A stretch of DNA of 64,000 nucleotides, taken from Verpa conica (lineage: Eukaryota > Ascomycota > Pezizomycetes > Pezizales > Morchellaceae). Shown one piece after another: positions 11,109 through 22,147 of the stretch. The notes beneath the pieces are model-generated. The model searched no databases, was not told where the DNA came from, and saw only the letters and a program-made list of their open reading frames with translations. The position numbers and the translations under genes are program-made. Within the stretch, counting starts at the first letter, position 1. The number at the start of each line of letters is the position of its first letter. The stretch is taken from NCBI GenBank assembly GCA_033030425.1, contig JAUFSD010000016.1:930001-994000 (forward strand), given 5' to 3'.

Positions 11109-12366
11109 TGTAACAGGGGCACTCCCAGGGGAGTACTGCCGTACCAAAAAAAACCAACAACCTCCCTTTCTGACGAGAAGCTTCAGTAGCGAGGCTTAGA
11201 ACCGCTCGTCAACACGGAAGGTCGACAGTCCCTAGGCTAAACAGGTATAAGGATTTTTAAGAGTTGCAAACTAAAGACTTTAAAAGGCTCTGCTTCCCGG
11301 GGGAAGACAAATGTCTTTAGCGAAGAGTATGAGGGTCTCTGAACAACGGTTGTTCGTTGACTAGCAAGAATTATTGTCCTGGGGGAAGGACGGGTTTAAG
11401 CTATGAATTTTGATTGCGAGCAGGCTGCCAAGGAGCGGGGAACAGTTCCTCCGTGCTTGGAAATCAACTGAGTCTAGAGCGCCCCTAAGAACTAGCGGGG
11501 TCGATTGACTAGCGACTAAAAAGCGTTGGTTACTAAAAGCTCTGTGACTTTTGCTATAATGGTCCGATTTCAAATCCGATTGCACCTATGGATTCGCAGC
11601 ACTGTCCCCCATATACCCTCCGAGTTTGGTTCGGTTGGACGAATTTTCCTGACGGTTTTGGGGTTATTTTTGGGGTCCAAAACTTGTCTTTTTATTAGGG
11701 AATCAGCAACTCAGGGGGGCCCCCTCTGCAAACGGCGGGTGGCACAGTGGGGCGCCTTACGGGTGTTAGAAAACACAGAGTCCCCTAGGTAGGGTAACCC
11801 ACTGGCGATTCCTGCCGTTGCTCAGATTCCTTTCCCACGTTCCTAGTCTAACCTGGGGACGTGGCGGAGAGGTAATCTTGATCCATAAGAACCTTAGGGC
11901 GAAGCACAAGGCATAGCCCCGTATGGTTCGATTCGTGACGCCGCCAGGTTATTTACTAATTTTGCTGGCGGCCCTAACTACTAAGCGTAGCTTTGCTCTC
12001 GTTTCATGGCTCTCGGCCTCCCATAATATTGGCCTTCAGCGAAGCTGTTGTTATTCCTCCTAGAGGAACAGGAGCTTAACTCTGTTCATGGAGGTAACTG
12101 CTTCAGTCTCATTGCACTAGTATCTCCCGTAGCTCTAAGCTACAGACGCATTACTCTGGTCTCTGTCGCATACCGACGACGGTGAGCTTCGCTCCGTCCT
12201 AGGAGCTCGCCAGCTCGCTTAGGGATCGGGCTATCATAGTAACGACTTTCCTTAGTATCTATTGACCGGGATGGGATAGCTAGTCCTATCCCTCAAGGGA
12301 GATCCTTAGGTGTCTCTATATGGAGAGGTACTTGAGACTAGTCATGACGAAGGTTAGATCGTCACA
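11109..12366. repeat. solo LTR, family B, copy 1 (1258 bp)
   Basis: It starts TGTAACAGGGG and ends TCGTCACA, with perfect 5-bp duplications AACAG at 11104-11108 and 12367-12371. It is nearly identical to the copies at 18049 and 22946. There is no internal coding region, so it is a solo LTR or a small non-autonomous retroelement. The transcriptional orientation is unknown. Confidence 0.9.
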
Positions 12367-12707
12367 AACAGCTTTACATGATTGCATTACTCTAGTACAC
12401 CTTTGGGCTTGACTAGAATAGACGATAGGGCCGGGACAAAGTGCTTGGACTGGTTGGGATTTGTATAAGTATGGAGGGAATGTATTTGTATTGGTGTTGT
12501 TACTGTGTTGTAAGATTTGTATTGTATGGCGTAATTGCTTGGCAGGTTTTCAGGGTCTTCGGGGGTTCCCAGGCGTTTTGTATCAGGATTTAGAAGAAAT
12601 CCGCGAGCCCAAACCGCGGTATATAAAATAGTCGGTTGATTTGTCTCTTTACCAAAACATCAACGGGAAGAACAAGTCTTATCAATATATTTGAATCTAT
12701 CGAACTA

Positions 12708-13262
12708 TTGTGGGGGGACAAAAATAACCGCGGATCGACACCTCAAAAAACACAGAATTCTAAAAGTACCACCACAACTACAAGAGTAAATATATCAGTC
12801 TAATAATTTATTGGCCTAAAGAATAGTCCTAGGTGGACATTTATGTCATGGAAAAATATCTTGTTGATTACCCAGGCTTACTGTATTGTGGGTTCTTTAT
12901 GGCCACAAAAAAAAACTTGATACAGCAGAACCCACTGCTTCAACAAAATCCCTTCTTTCTGGCTATTATTTGGTGTATATTAAATAAAATTCAATGTGTT
13001 ATCTACCCTCATAGTGATACTTTCTACTTAATAAAAATACCTAATAAAAATCATAAAGTAGTTTTTAGCTACTAAGGCACCCTATGAATGGAAACTCCCA
13101 AATAGTACAGTGAATTTTCTCCCTGACATAGAGGGGCTCCCAATGATGTATTTAGTCATGTGTATAAAGTTCTCATCTTTGTCTTATCAGCTTGTTGAAT
13201 TTTGGTGGTGGGGGTGGGTTGTTGTCACTATGTAATCCACGGTTATTTTTGTCCCCCCACAA
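12708..13262. mobile_element. MITE copy 1 (555 bp), TA target
   Basis: The inverted termini begin TTGTGGGGGGACAAAAATAA on both ends and extend about 27 bp with mismatches. The element is flanked by TA at 12706-12707 and 13263-13264. Uninterrupted LTR-A copies show a single TA here. The interior is AT-rich, with an 80-codon open frame (12833-13075) that I do not recognise. TA target and terminal repeats suggest mobilisation by a Tc1/mariner-type transposase. Confidence 0.85.
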
Positions 13263-13492
13263 TACCTTTACTTTATAACTCTATTACAAACAACCTTGCT
13301 TGTGACTTTCGAAACTTCAACTGAACAACTTTCCGCTCTATCTAACTAACTCTAGTGAGTCTTGATGATATCGTAGTTCGTAACTCTCTTGTGCGATTTA
13401 AAGGAACAACTACTACCGTTGACTGAGGAGACCTTAGTAGTTGGTATCTTATACCTTTGAACTGAACTCTAAGCTTAGCGGGACGTAGCCTG

Positions 13493-14108
13493 TGTTATTT
13501 TTTCGAGATTCTCAGTCTGTCTTTCCTTGTTTGTATAACATTTTATCTCCATTTGCTACATTTCATTACGATGACACGTCTGATTGTTTTCTTGATACAT
13601 TTTTACATTTATTACATTTTTACATAACTACTAATGTTTATCGAAGGGTCGCATACCTTATTACTCACATGTATTGCGCCATTTGTTATGAGTCATATTT
13701 TGTTGCGCTCATTTATGTTTACTCAACACACCATTTCGCTTACAAGCATTGTATTACTCATTTCTTTTGGTTACCTTTACTTTGTTACGGTTTTCAGGGT
13801 TAAACGGCGTTCCCACCTCGGTTTTCACATAGTTATCTCGGTTGGAGGATAAAGAACTTTTCTGTATAAATAGCGGGCCGTTCTCCCTCTTTCTGGGACA
13901 GTAATTCTCTAGACATAGACACCAATCCACTACGCTATCTTGTTTGGTATTACATGCTCAGAATTCTCGCTTGCCTGTGCTTTATAGTAATAGTCTATTC
14001 TGTTGCTACCACCAATTCACCGCCTTTACGCTTCTTTCTGTGCATCGTACCTGTAGAGTTATACCATTAGGACTCGCGTCCTAAGCTGTTACTCCGCTAT
14101 TCTTCACA
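13493..14108. repeat. solo LTR, family C (616 bp)
   Basis: It starts TGTTATTTTTTCGAG and ends CTATTCTTCACA, flanked by perfect GCCTG duplications at 13488-13492 and 14109-14113, exactly inside the Gypsy-A 3' LTR. It contains a TATA-like CTGTATAAATAG near 13862. The internal open frames have no family features. Confidence 0.85.
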
Positions 14109-14138
14109 GCCTGGACAATTGTATAGGCCAGTTTTACA

Positions 14139-14354
14139 TCCCCTTTTCTTTCTTCTTCCTCATCCACACTTCTTAGCTGCTCAGAACTGATTAACATTAT
14201 CTGGCGGGTAAAAGTCATTTTCTTAAGAAATTTTGAGGTGGCTGTGTTTTTTTCCTTAATTTTTTTTTCTCTCGGTTAAAACAACCCAAGTATTGCAAGA
14301 CGTAGTCTTGCATACAGGCTAATAAGTATTGAGCGTAGCTCTTTCTTGGAAGCA
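14139..14354. promoter_or_regulatory. upstream region of the 2OG oxygenase-like gene
   Basis: This short stretch lies between the end of Gypsy-A and the first ATG of the oxygenase-like gene. I see T-rich tracts near 14240-14270 but no clear promoter motif. Confidence 0.3.
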
Positions 14355-16800
14355 ATGGACAAAAAACTTTCAGTACTCCAGTTTCCCATGGCACCAATGC
14401 GTACTAACAAAGGAAAATTAAAAGCACCCCCCTATCTTGCAAAAGGCAACAAAAAAGACCTAAAACCTGCCCATTTAAATGATATTATTGATTATCAGTA
14501 TGAACCCCATGAAGCTCGAGCTATGGACGAAAACCACTCCAACTACGAAAAGCCAATTTCAGATAGAGTGTAAAACTGGCCTATACAATTGTTTAGGCTA
14601 CGTCCCGTTAAGCTTAGAGTTCAGTTCGAAGGTATAAGATACCAACTACCAAGGTCTCCTCAGTCAACGGTAGTAGTTGTTCCTTTAAATCGTACAAGAG
14701 AGTTACAAACTACGATATCGTCAAGACTCACTAGAGTTAGTTGGATAGAGCGGAAAGTTGTTCAGTTGGAGTTTCGAAAGTCACAAGCAAATTGTTTGTA
14801 ATAGAGTTATAAGGTAAAGGTAGTTTGATAGATTCAAAAATATTGATAAGACTCGTTTTTCCCGTTGATGTTTTGGTAAAGAGACAAATCTGCCGACTAT
14901 TTTATATACCGCGGTTTGGGCTCACGGATTTATTCTAAATCCTGATACAAACGCCTGGGAACCCCCGAAGACCCTGAAAACCTGCCAAGCAATCACGCCA
15001 TACAATACAAATCTTATAACACAGTAACAATCGCCAATACAAATACATTCCCCCCATACTTATACAAATCCCGACCAGTCCAAGCACTTTGTCCCGGCCC
15101 TATCGTCTATTCTAGTCAAGCCCAAAGGTGTACTAGAGTAATGCCATCACGTAAAGCTGTTAGTGAACCAATCTGTACTCTGCGGACGGGCCGATAAGTG
15201 TACTAACCACTGTATCTGTTCCGTCCTTGCATGTTCCCTCGTGGCAGAGAGTCACCAAAGCCCTTTGGTACTAATCAGCAAGCAGTACTGGGAAGCGGGG
15301 CCTTCCTTCATACCGTTAGTTTGTCAAAAAACATGCCCCGACTGGCGGAGGGCACAACTCCGTCAGTTCTTATCCGATTTCCTCAATTCTTTCACCAGTC
15401 AGCTCCAAATCATGCTCTCTCATATACCCTCCGGATTTGGTTCGGACGGACGAATTTTCCTGACGCTCCAGGGGTTACTTTTGGGGTCCAAAGCTTGTGT
15501 TTTTACTATGCGTTTACAGCAACTCTGAGGGGCCCCCCCAGCACCCGGTGGGTGGCATAGTGGGGCGCCCTGCAGGAGGTAGCCGCCAGCAATAATATTC
15601 ACACGCACTTCTCCCCAAACCCCTATTGCGTTTCTCAAGAAACGAACAAGGGATTTAGTTACCTAGATAGTCAAACAAGTGGTCTTCATGGTTCCCAGAA
15701 ATACTCCTCTTATCAGGTGCCTACAACATAGAGATTTTGAAAAAAAACTCAATAAGTGGATGTGCTTGGCAAAGCTCACAAAAGAAAAATGCGAATTGGC
15801 AAAGCAACAAAAACAAGAAGTGTTTACTCATATATTTGGCGTACATAGTAAGTAAACTCTATATTCATAAAATGAAAATACTAATTCATTTAATTTAGAC
15901 AATATAATTGAAGTTTTTCTAAACTACAATTTGGACGACAAACGAACGCCCACTTCTTTACCTCATGGAACTCTTGACGACTTTGACTCACTTGGTAGTC
16001 AATTCACCCAAATTAAACTCCAGAACGGTGGATTTTATGTTGCTCTTGACAATCAATATTGGCGAATTTTTGCTCTTTTCAGCTCTGGTTTTGATATGGT
16101 TTATGGTCCGAAAATTGGGAGATGGATTGTGGAGTCAACAACATACAATATTGAAGAATATTGCGCGATTCAGCCACCACACATGCCTCAAGATCAAAGA
16201 CATAAAGAATATGAAGAATGGTTGCTTAGAAATCCACAATTTTGTTGGACTCCTTGGGCTAGAGCAGGAGTATTTCATTGGGGGACTTGGATGGAGTGTG
16301 GACATATCGACAAAGGATCCTGCATTACTAGGGATACTAGCAACATTCTTCAACATGTTAAACCAGTTTTAGCAAAGCTTTTTCAAACTTTCGGCAATGT
16401 TACCAGAGCCAAAAGAATTTTACTTGAAGCTATCAATAGTGATATGAGGGATCTTTGTCAAACAATTGTTGAACGGATGCCAGAGGAAAAAAAGCTATTC
16501 TGGATTACTGATAAAAAGGAATGCTTTGCTCTTCGTGCTTGCTTAGTCAATGTTTTCACAGAACCACATTATGACGCTGGAGATTTGGATGAAGGTTGGG
16601 CATTAATGGCGCCATTAGGTGAGTACAAAGGAGGTGATCTTTGCATTACTCAATTAAAAAGAAGGTTTGAGTATAAACCTGGAAGTATTGGTGCTATTAT
16701 GGGTAGTAAATTGGAGCATTATACGTTATCTTGGAATGGTCTTAGGTATTGTTTAGTATCTACTTTGCATGAAGCTTTAAAACATGAATACAATTTGTAA
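14355..16800 (+). pseudogene. 2OG-Fe(II) oxygenase-like (TET/JBP-type) gene split by a solo LTR
   Basis: The coding blocks are 14355-14568, 15734-15847 and 15899-16800. Removing the LTR at 14569-15728 and one TAGAG duplication restores an uninterrupted frame. A GTAAGT...TTTAG intron (15848-15898) joins the last two blocks, giving 409 codons before the stop. The C-terminal half looks like a double-stranded beta-helix dioxygenase, with the metal-binding HxD in EPHYDAGD, a distal His in KLEHYTLSW and a 2OG-binding-type Arg in GLRYCLVS. Fungal genomes carry many such 2OGFeDO genes related to TET/JBP nucleic-acid base oxidases, often near transposons. Family assignment rests on motif spacing only; the protein could be another 2OG oxygenase. 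The N-terminal 130 residues are lysine-rich. As it stands the gene is disrupted. Confidence 0.65.
14569..15728 (-). repeat. solo LTR-A inserted in the oxygenase-like gene
   Basis: A complete LTR-A on the minus strand, about 1160 bp, with perfect TAGAG duplications at 14564-14568 and 15729-15733. No internal retrotransposon sequence remains, so a full element probably inserted and then recombined between its LTRs. Confidence 0.9.
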
Positions 16801-16954
16801 AATAGAACTTAGATTAAAAACTAATTAAGTTTTTTACATGTATGAAAAAATATATATAATTAAAGATGTTTAAAATAAAAACTAGTCTATATAAAATATC
16901 TATCCAATAAGTTTATACAATCAGTTACAATACATCTATACAATACATTCATAC

Positions 16955-17470
16955 ATTATGTCCACACAACACACTCATACTACGCGCCCACACAACGCGT
17001 TCATACTACGCGTCCACACAACGAGTTCATACTACGTGTCCAACCAACTTGTTCATACTACGCGTCCACACAAAGAGTTCATACTACGTGTCCAAACAAC
17101 CTGTTCATACTACGCGTCCACACAAGGTGTTCATACTACACATCCACACAATGTAACTATACAATACGTCTACACCACAAAATAATTTTTAGCAATATGT
17201 TTAAATGACTAGTTCACATAAAGTGCCCGCTCAATCAGTCTCTACAAAAGGCCACATAAAACATCCATATAAAAAGCTCATACAACCAGTACCTATAATA
17301 TGTCTACTCCACCAGTCTCCACAATTCATCTACCCAACTAGTTTTCACAACTCATCTACACAACCATACTCTACAACCCATCCACACAACCAGTTTCTGC
17401 AACATATCCACGCACCCAATCTTTGCCACATATCCACGTAACTAGTTTCCCCAATACATTCATCTAACCA
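16955..17470. repeat. 26-bp minisatellite array
   Basis: A tandem array with period 26 bp. Units resemble TTCATACTACGCGTCCACAC plus six variable bases. About seven to eight well-conserved units occupy roughly 16960-17160. A much more diverged continuation with the same period (CCACACAACCAGTTTCTGCA type) runs to about 17470. Its open frames are repeat translations, not genes. Confidence 0.75.
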
Positions 17471-18048
17471 GTTTCTATTATACATTTACTGTATTACTAG
17501 TTATTTACTTTAATTTGTCAGTATTTTAGAATCTAATAAACAATAGTTATAAGGACTATTTACTTAATTGTTTCTAATCGTAAACCGTCTTATTCACTTT
17601 TTTCTAACATATTGGATATTTCAATTGCTGATTCAAACGCAATTAATCCTACTTTTGCCCATGACTTTTGACATTCGCCAGTGTTGTAGGCACCTGATAA
17701 GAGGAGTATTTCTGGGAACCATGAAGACCACTTGTTTGACTATCTAGAATCGAGGAAATCGGATAAGAACTGACGGAGTTGTGCCCTCCGCCAGTTGGGG
17801 CATGTTTCTTGACAACTAACGGTATGGAGGAAGGCCCCGCTTCCCAGTACTGCTTGCTGATTAGTACCAAAGGGCTTTGGTGACTCTCTGCCACGAGGGA
17901 ACATGCAAGGACGGAACAGATACGGTGGTTAGTACACTTATCGGCCCGTCCGCAGAGTACAGATTGGTTCACTAACAGCTTTACGTGATTGCATTACTCT
18001 AGTATACCTTCGGGCTTGACTAGAATAGACGATAGGGCCGGGACAAAG

Positions 18049-19305
18049 TGTAACGGGGGTACTCCCAAGGGAGTACTGCCGTACCAAAAAAAAACCAACA
18101 ACCTCCCTTTCTGACGAGAAGCTTCAGCAGCGAGGCTTAGAACCGCTCGTCAACACGGAAGGTCGACAGTCCCTAGGCAAAACAGGAATAAGGATTTAAT
18201 GGGTCGATAACTAAAGACTTTAAAAGGCTCTGCTTCCCAGGGGAAGACAAACGTCTTTAGCTAAGAGTATGAGGGTCTCTGAACAACGGTTGTTCGTTGA
18301 CTAGCAAGAATTATTGTCCTGGGGGAAGGATGGGTTTAAGCTATGAATTTTGATTGCGAGCAGGCTGCCAAGAAGCGGGGAACAATTCCTCCGTGCTTGG
18401 AAATCAACTGAGTCTAGAGCGCCCCTAAGAACTAGCGGGGTCGATTGACTAGCGACTAAAAAGCGTTGGTTACTAAAAGCTCTGTGACTTTTGCTATAAT
18501 GGTCCGATTTCAAATCCGATTGCACCTATGGATTTGCAGCACTGTCCCCCATATACCCTCCGAGTTTGGTTTGGTTGGACAAATTTTCCTGACGGTTTTG
18601 GGGTTATTTTTGGGGTCCAAAACTTGTCTTTTTGTTAGGGAATCAGCAACTCAGGGGGGCCCCCTCTGCAAACGGCGGGTGGCACAGTGGGGCGCCTCGC
18701 GGGTGTTAGAAAACACAGAGTCCCTAGGTAGGGTAACCCACTGGTGATTCCTGCCGTTGCTTAGATTCCCTTCCCACGTTCCTAGTCCAACCTGGGGATG
18801 TGGCGGAGAGGTAATCTTGATCCATAAGGACTTTAGGGCGAAGCACAAGGCGTAGCCCCGTATGGTTCGATTCGTGACGCCGCCAGGTTAATTATTATTT
18901 TTGCTGGCGGCCCTAACTACTAAGCGTAGCTTTGCTCTCGTCTCACGGCTCTCGGCCTCCCATAAGGTTGGCCATCAGCGAAGCCGTTGTTATTCCTCCT
19001 AGAGGAACAGGAGCTTAACTCTGTTCATGGAGGCAACTGCTTCAGTCTCGTTGCACTAGTATCTCCCGTAGCTATAAGCTACAGACGCATTACTCTGGTC
19101 TCTGTCGCATACCGACGACGGTGAGCTTCGCTCCGTCCTAGGAGCTCGCCAGCTCGCTTAGGGATCGGGCTATCATAGTAACGACTTTCCTTAGTATCTA
19201 TTGACCGGAATAGGGTAGCTAGTCCTGTCCCTCAAGGGAGATCCTTAGATGTCTCTATATGGAGAGGTACTTAAGACTAGTCATGACGATGGTTAAATCG
19301 TCACA
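18049..19305. repeat. solo LTR, family B, copy 2 (1257 bp)
   Basis: It starts TGTAACGGGGG and ends TCGTCACA, flanked by perfect CAAAG duplications at 18044-18048 and 19306-19310. It sits about 70 bp, in LTR-A coordinates, from the insertion point used by copy 1. Confidence 0.9.
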
Positions 19306-19691
19306 CAAAGTGCTTGGACTGGTCGGGATTTGTATAAGTATGGGTGGAATGTATTTGTATTGGTGTTGTTGCTGTGTTGTACTGGAGTGGGCTATAGCAG
19401 CATGGTTTCACTCGGTCACGGTTGCGGTTCCCGGTCAGAATCGGTTCCATTACACAATACAATTGTAGTAGTACCCTAACCACATCAACCCCTCTCCTAT
19501 TCACACAGCGCTTCCCCATCCCAACCCAACCCATCACTATCACCACCTTTTCCATCAGTTGTTTCCATCAACTCCATCATTACAAACACTAATATATGTT
19601 TAAAGGTAAGTATATGAGGTTTTTAATATCTTGTATGATACTAATCTCTATCTAGACAAGAAAACATACCCCTTAACCATAGGACAGAGGC

Positions 19692-19877
19692 TTAACTCCA
19701 CCCGCTCAGCATTTCGTTTCCTTTCGTCGGTTCGTTTACATCCAGTACATTTCCATCTAGGACTATTCCTTCAGAGGGAATAGTACTGTTTCTTACAGCA
19801 CTGTTTCTACCGCCTGTTTCGTTTCTACCTGGTGTTTCGTTTCCGCTCGGCGTTTCATTACCGGCCAGTTCTACCAC
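19692..19877 (-). repeat. 18-bp-period repeats near the MULE end
   Basis: Degenerate repeats of about 18 bp (TGTTTCGTTTCTACCTGG type) occupy the left subterminal part of the MULE. Read on the minus strand they give a GNETP/GRNETG-like peptide in an open frame of 61 codons. It may be a subterminal transposase-binding repeat region rather than a gene. Confidence 0.4.
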
Positions 19878-20115
19878 TGGCAGTGTATTCTAGCCAGCTA
19901 AAGTTAGTGGAAGGATAGTAGGAAGTGCAAATAGAAAGAGAAAATACAATGAGTGATGAAGTATTAAGAGCTGGTAATAAATTTGGAACTGGCTGTTGTA
20001 TAATAGGGTCTGGAATATATGGATGTGAAGTATTGTTTTGATGTGCGAGTGGAAACTCTGAACTACCGGTGAGATTATAGAGGTGGTTTTCAATAGTGTT
20101 GAGGAACTTAAAGGA

Positions 20116-22147
20116 TTATTCGGTATCAATTTCTTCTAACTGATAGAAGAGTGACCGGAGTTGTTCATGGATTTCGGTAAGTTTTAGAATTCGGTGTGTA
20201 CGGTCAGAATATGCTAACATATTGGAATTAAGTGTAGATAAAGAGTCCTCAAGATCCGAATAGCAGTTCTCATATCTTTCCAATCCACCGGTACCAAATC
20301 TCTCAAAATATCGAAACCACATTTCAGAGGAAAGAATAAAACCAGGTGCTTCCGATGGAGATATTGCTTGATTGATATGGAAAATATGCTGACATGGAAG
20401 TTGATATCGCCGAGAAAATAAACAGTTACGGATATATAAACCTCCGATAGATCTATTATCTTCCTGCATCTCTCGTTCGAGTACCGGAACTGGCATATAC
20501 TGTTCTAGCTGTATTGCTACTTTTTTCTCCTCGGTCGCAAGTAACAATTGAATAGCGTATGGAAATAGTGATAAGGAAGGATATTTTTTGGTGAGGGATG
20601 CGTGCTTGGTTTTGGACTGAATCCTGGCGGTGGTAATATTATTATCAATATCATGAGCACAATCATGAATAGTCCGAATACATCCAAATATTCCATGTGT
20701 AGCAGTTTCACCCTTTTTTTTCCCTGCTCCGTTTTTCAGTCTACTATGCCAGGCTTCGCATGCGTTCGAAGAAGTAACTTGAAGTAGCAATTGATTATGC
20801 TGACGAGCAAACATAGCCCATTCCGCTCGAGTTTCAAGCCAGTACTCAACTATATATTCCCGCTGCACACTTGACGAGGCAACTTCCATAGCGCTTTTGC
20901 ATAATTTGATACACTCATCTTCTGTAAAACAACGCATCGCATGACGGAGGAATGTATAGCTTGGTCTATCTTGCAAAGACTTAAACCGTCGATTCAAAGT
21001 CCATTCAGAATGGACAGTACACAATAAATGCTTTTTCACAAATCCTTCCGATCCGAAAGCTTTCTGAATAGCCAACTTTTCAATAGCACTGTTATCAGTA
21101 AGGGGATACTGTACTTTCCATGTCTTATTAGACCACTGATATATTTGCTTGAGTGCTTCAGCAAGGATATCAGAGTTCTCATGCTCCACCAAACAATGCG
21201 CTCCTGGTACCCAAATACCATGTTCGTTCCTACACATGAACGTAAATAAATTGAAGTTGTGAACGTTAAGTTTATGACTTGAATCAAAAACAGTTAAAAA
21301 TCCTTGTTCACTGAGAATTTTCAATCGGGTAGGATATGCAAATACAAGTCCTTTAGTTGTTGACCCTTTCGTATTTAGTACTGATAATGTCTGGTAATAA
21401 TATTGTTGTTGGTGTAAGAAAATACAAGCTTGATCCCAATCTTTGTTAAAAGATGTACCAGGTGCAATTTTCCGTATATCTAAGATTCCATTACGCAGTT
21501 TTTGTGAAATATTTGCACAATCTTTACTATAAATTGATGAGTGTATATATATATATAGCGAGAATTGAATGTACTTACCGTTTCATAAAAGCACCACCGA
21601 TAGTTTCTAGTCTTTCATATCCCCCTGCCCGGCCAGTACCTTTTAACCGATCCTTTACTTGACTTGGTGTGTATCCTTTCGCTAATTCATCTTGAATAAT
21701 ATTTATTAAAAATGAACTTCGCTTTCGCTGCCAAGATATATCGATTGTATGGTTGTGAACGCTGTCTTTGGAAGACTTTACTCGTGAAATAGTAAAGGTT
21801 TTAGGTTTCCCATTGTCTAATAATGATTCCACAATCTGAATTTTCATAGGACAGTTACCATTTGCGTAAAATGAAGTAATACAGGTTTTACCACTTGGAT
21901 TTTCTGACGCAATTGACTCTGCTGTTGACGATACTCTTTGTTTTCCAATTCTACAATCGTAGTAGTGGGTATGAGATTTCATATGTAGATGTTTTTGCGT
22001 TTGCCGGTGCGTCCAAAAACCATCTACCAGTGGCCAATACACTAAGTATTGTCTTTCCATTAAAGTAAAGTCTGGTGGAGAAACATGAAAAAGTTTTAAA
22101 ATCCATTCCTCATGGTTTAAAGGTAAAGAAATAAGTCGGTCGGTCAT
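20116..22147 (-). CDS. MULE transposase (659 aa, two exons)
   Basis: This enzyme catalyses cut-and-paste transposition of the surrounding element. Exon 1 is 22147-21579 and exon 2 is 21526-20116, joined across a GTAAGT...TTATAG intron of 53 nt; the sum is 660 codons with no internal stop. The N-terminal ~190 residues carry a Cys/His zinc-binding motif of FLYWCH/FAR1 type (Cys residues and the HNH of SVHNHTID). Exon 2 has the MULE catalytic domain: an Asp in TVFDSSHKLN, an Asp in PLTDNSAIEKL, the CxxH-type LLCTVH, and a Glu in SSNACEAWHSRLK. A SWIM-like zinc finger (LPCQHIFHI) follows at about residue 570. All expected catalytic positions are present. The start is the only ATG before the frame closes upstream. 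Confidence 0.85.

Larger units (their letters stand above)
3552..14138 (+). mobile_element. Gypsy-A: decayed Ty3/Gypsy chromovirus with nested insertions
   Basis: A full-length LTR retrotransposon: 5' LTR 3552-4706, gag-pol internal region 4707-10537 and 3' LTR 10538-14138. Both LTRs start TGTTGTAGGCACC and end CCAGTTTTACA. The domain order is gag, protease, reverse transcriptase, RNase H, integrase and chromodomain, which is that of chromoviruses. Premature stops and a frameshift make it non-autonomous. The 3' LTR was later split by a solo LTR-B, a MITE and a solo LTR-C. The flanking 5-mers (CTCAC and TCCCC) do not match, so the original target duplication was lost or the ends were exchanged by recombination. 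Confidence 0.9.
10538..14138 (+). repeat. 3' LTR of Gypsy-A, split by three later insertions
   Basis: LTR sequence is present at 10538-11108, 12367-12707, 13263-13492 and 14109-14138. The gaps are filled by a solo LTR-B (target AACAG), a MITE (target TA) and a solo LTR-C (target GCCTG). With the insertions removed, the sequence is collinear with the 5' LTR. Confidence 0.9.

Noticed and set aside
11855..11952. A functional tRNA gene in LTR-B
   Set aside because: The A- and B-box resemblance is fair, but the T stem does not pair, so I kept it only as a tRNA-like finding.
12833..13075. 80-codon open frame inside the first MITE
   Set aside because: AT-rich, no transposase motifs, and absent from the second MITE of the family.
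16955..17165. CRISPR-like array
   Set aside because: The units are directly abutting minisatellite repeats without unique spacers, in a eukaryotic sequence.
16958..17441. Two plus-strand open frames of 75 and 78 codons
   Set aside because: They are translations of the 26-bp tandem repeat.
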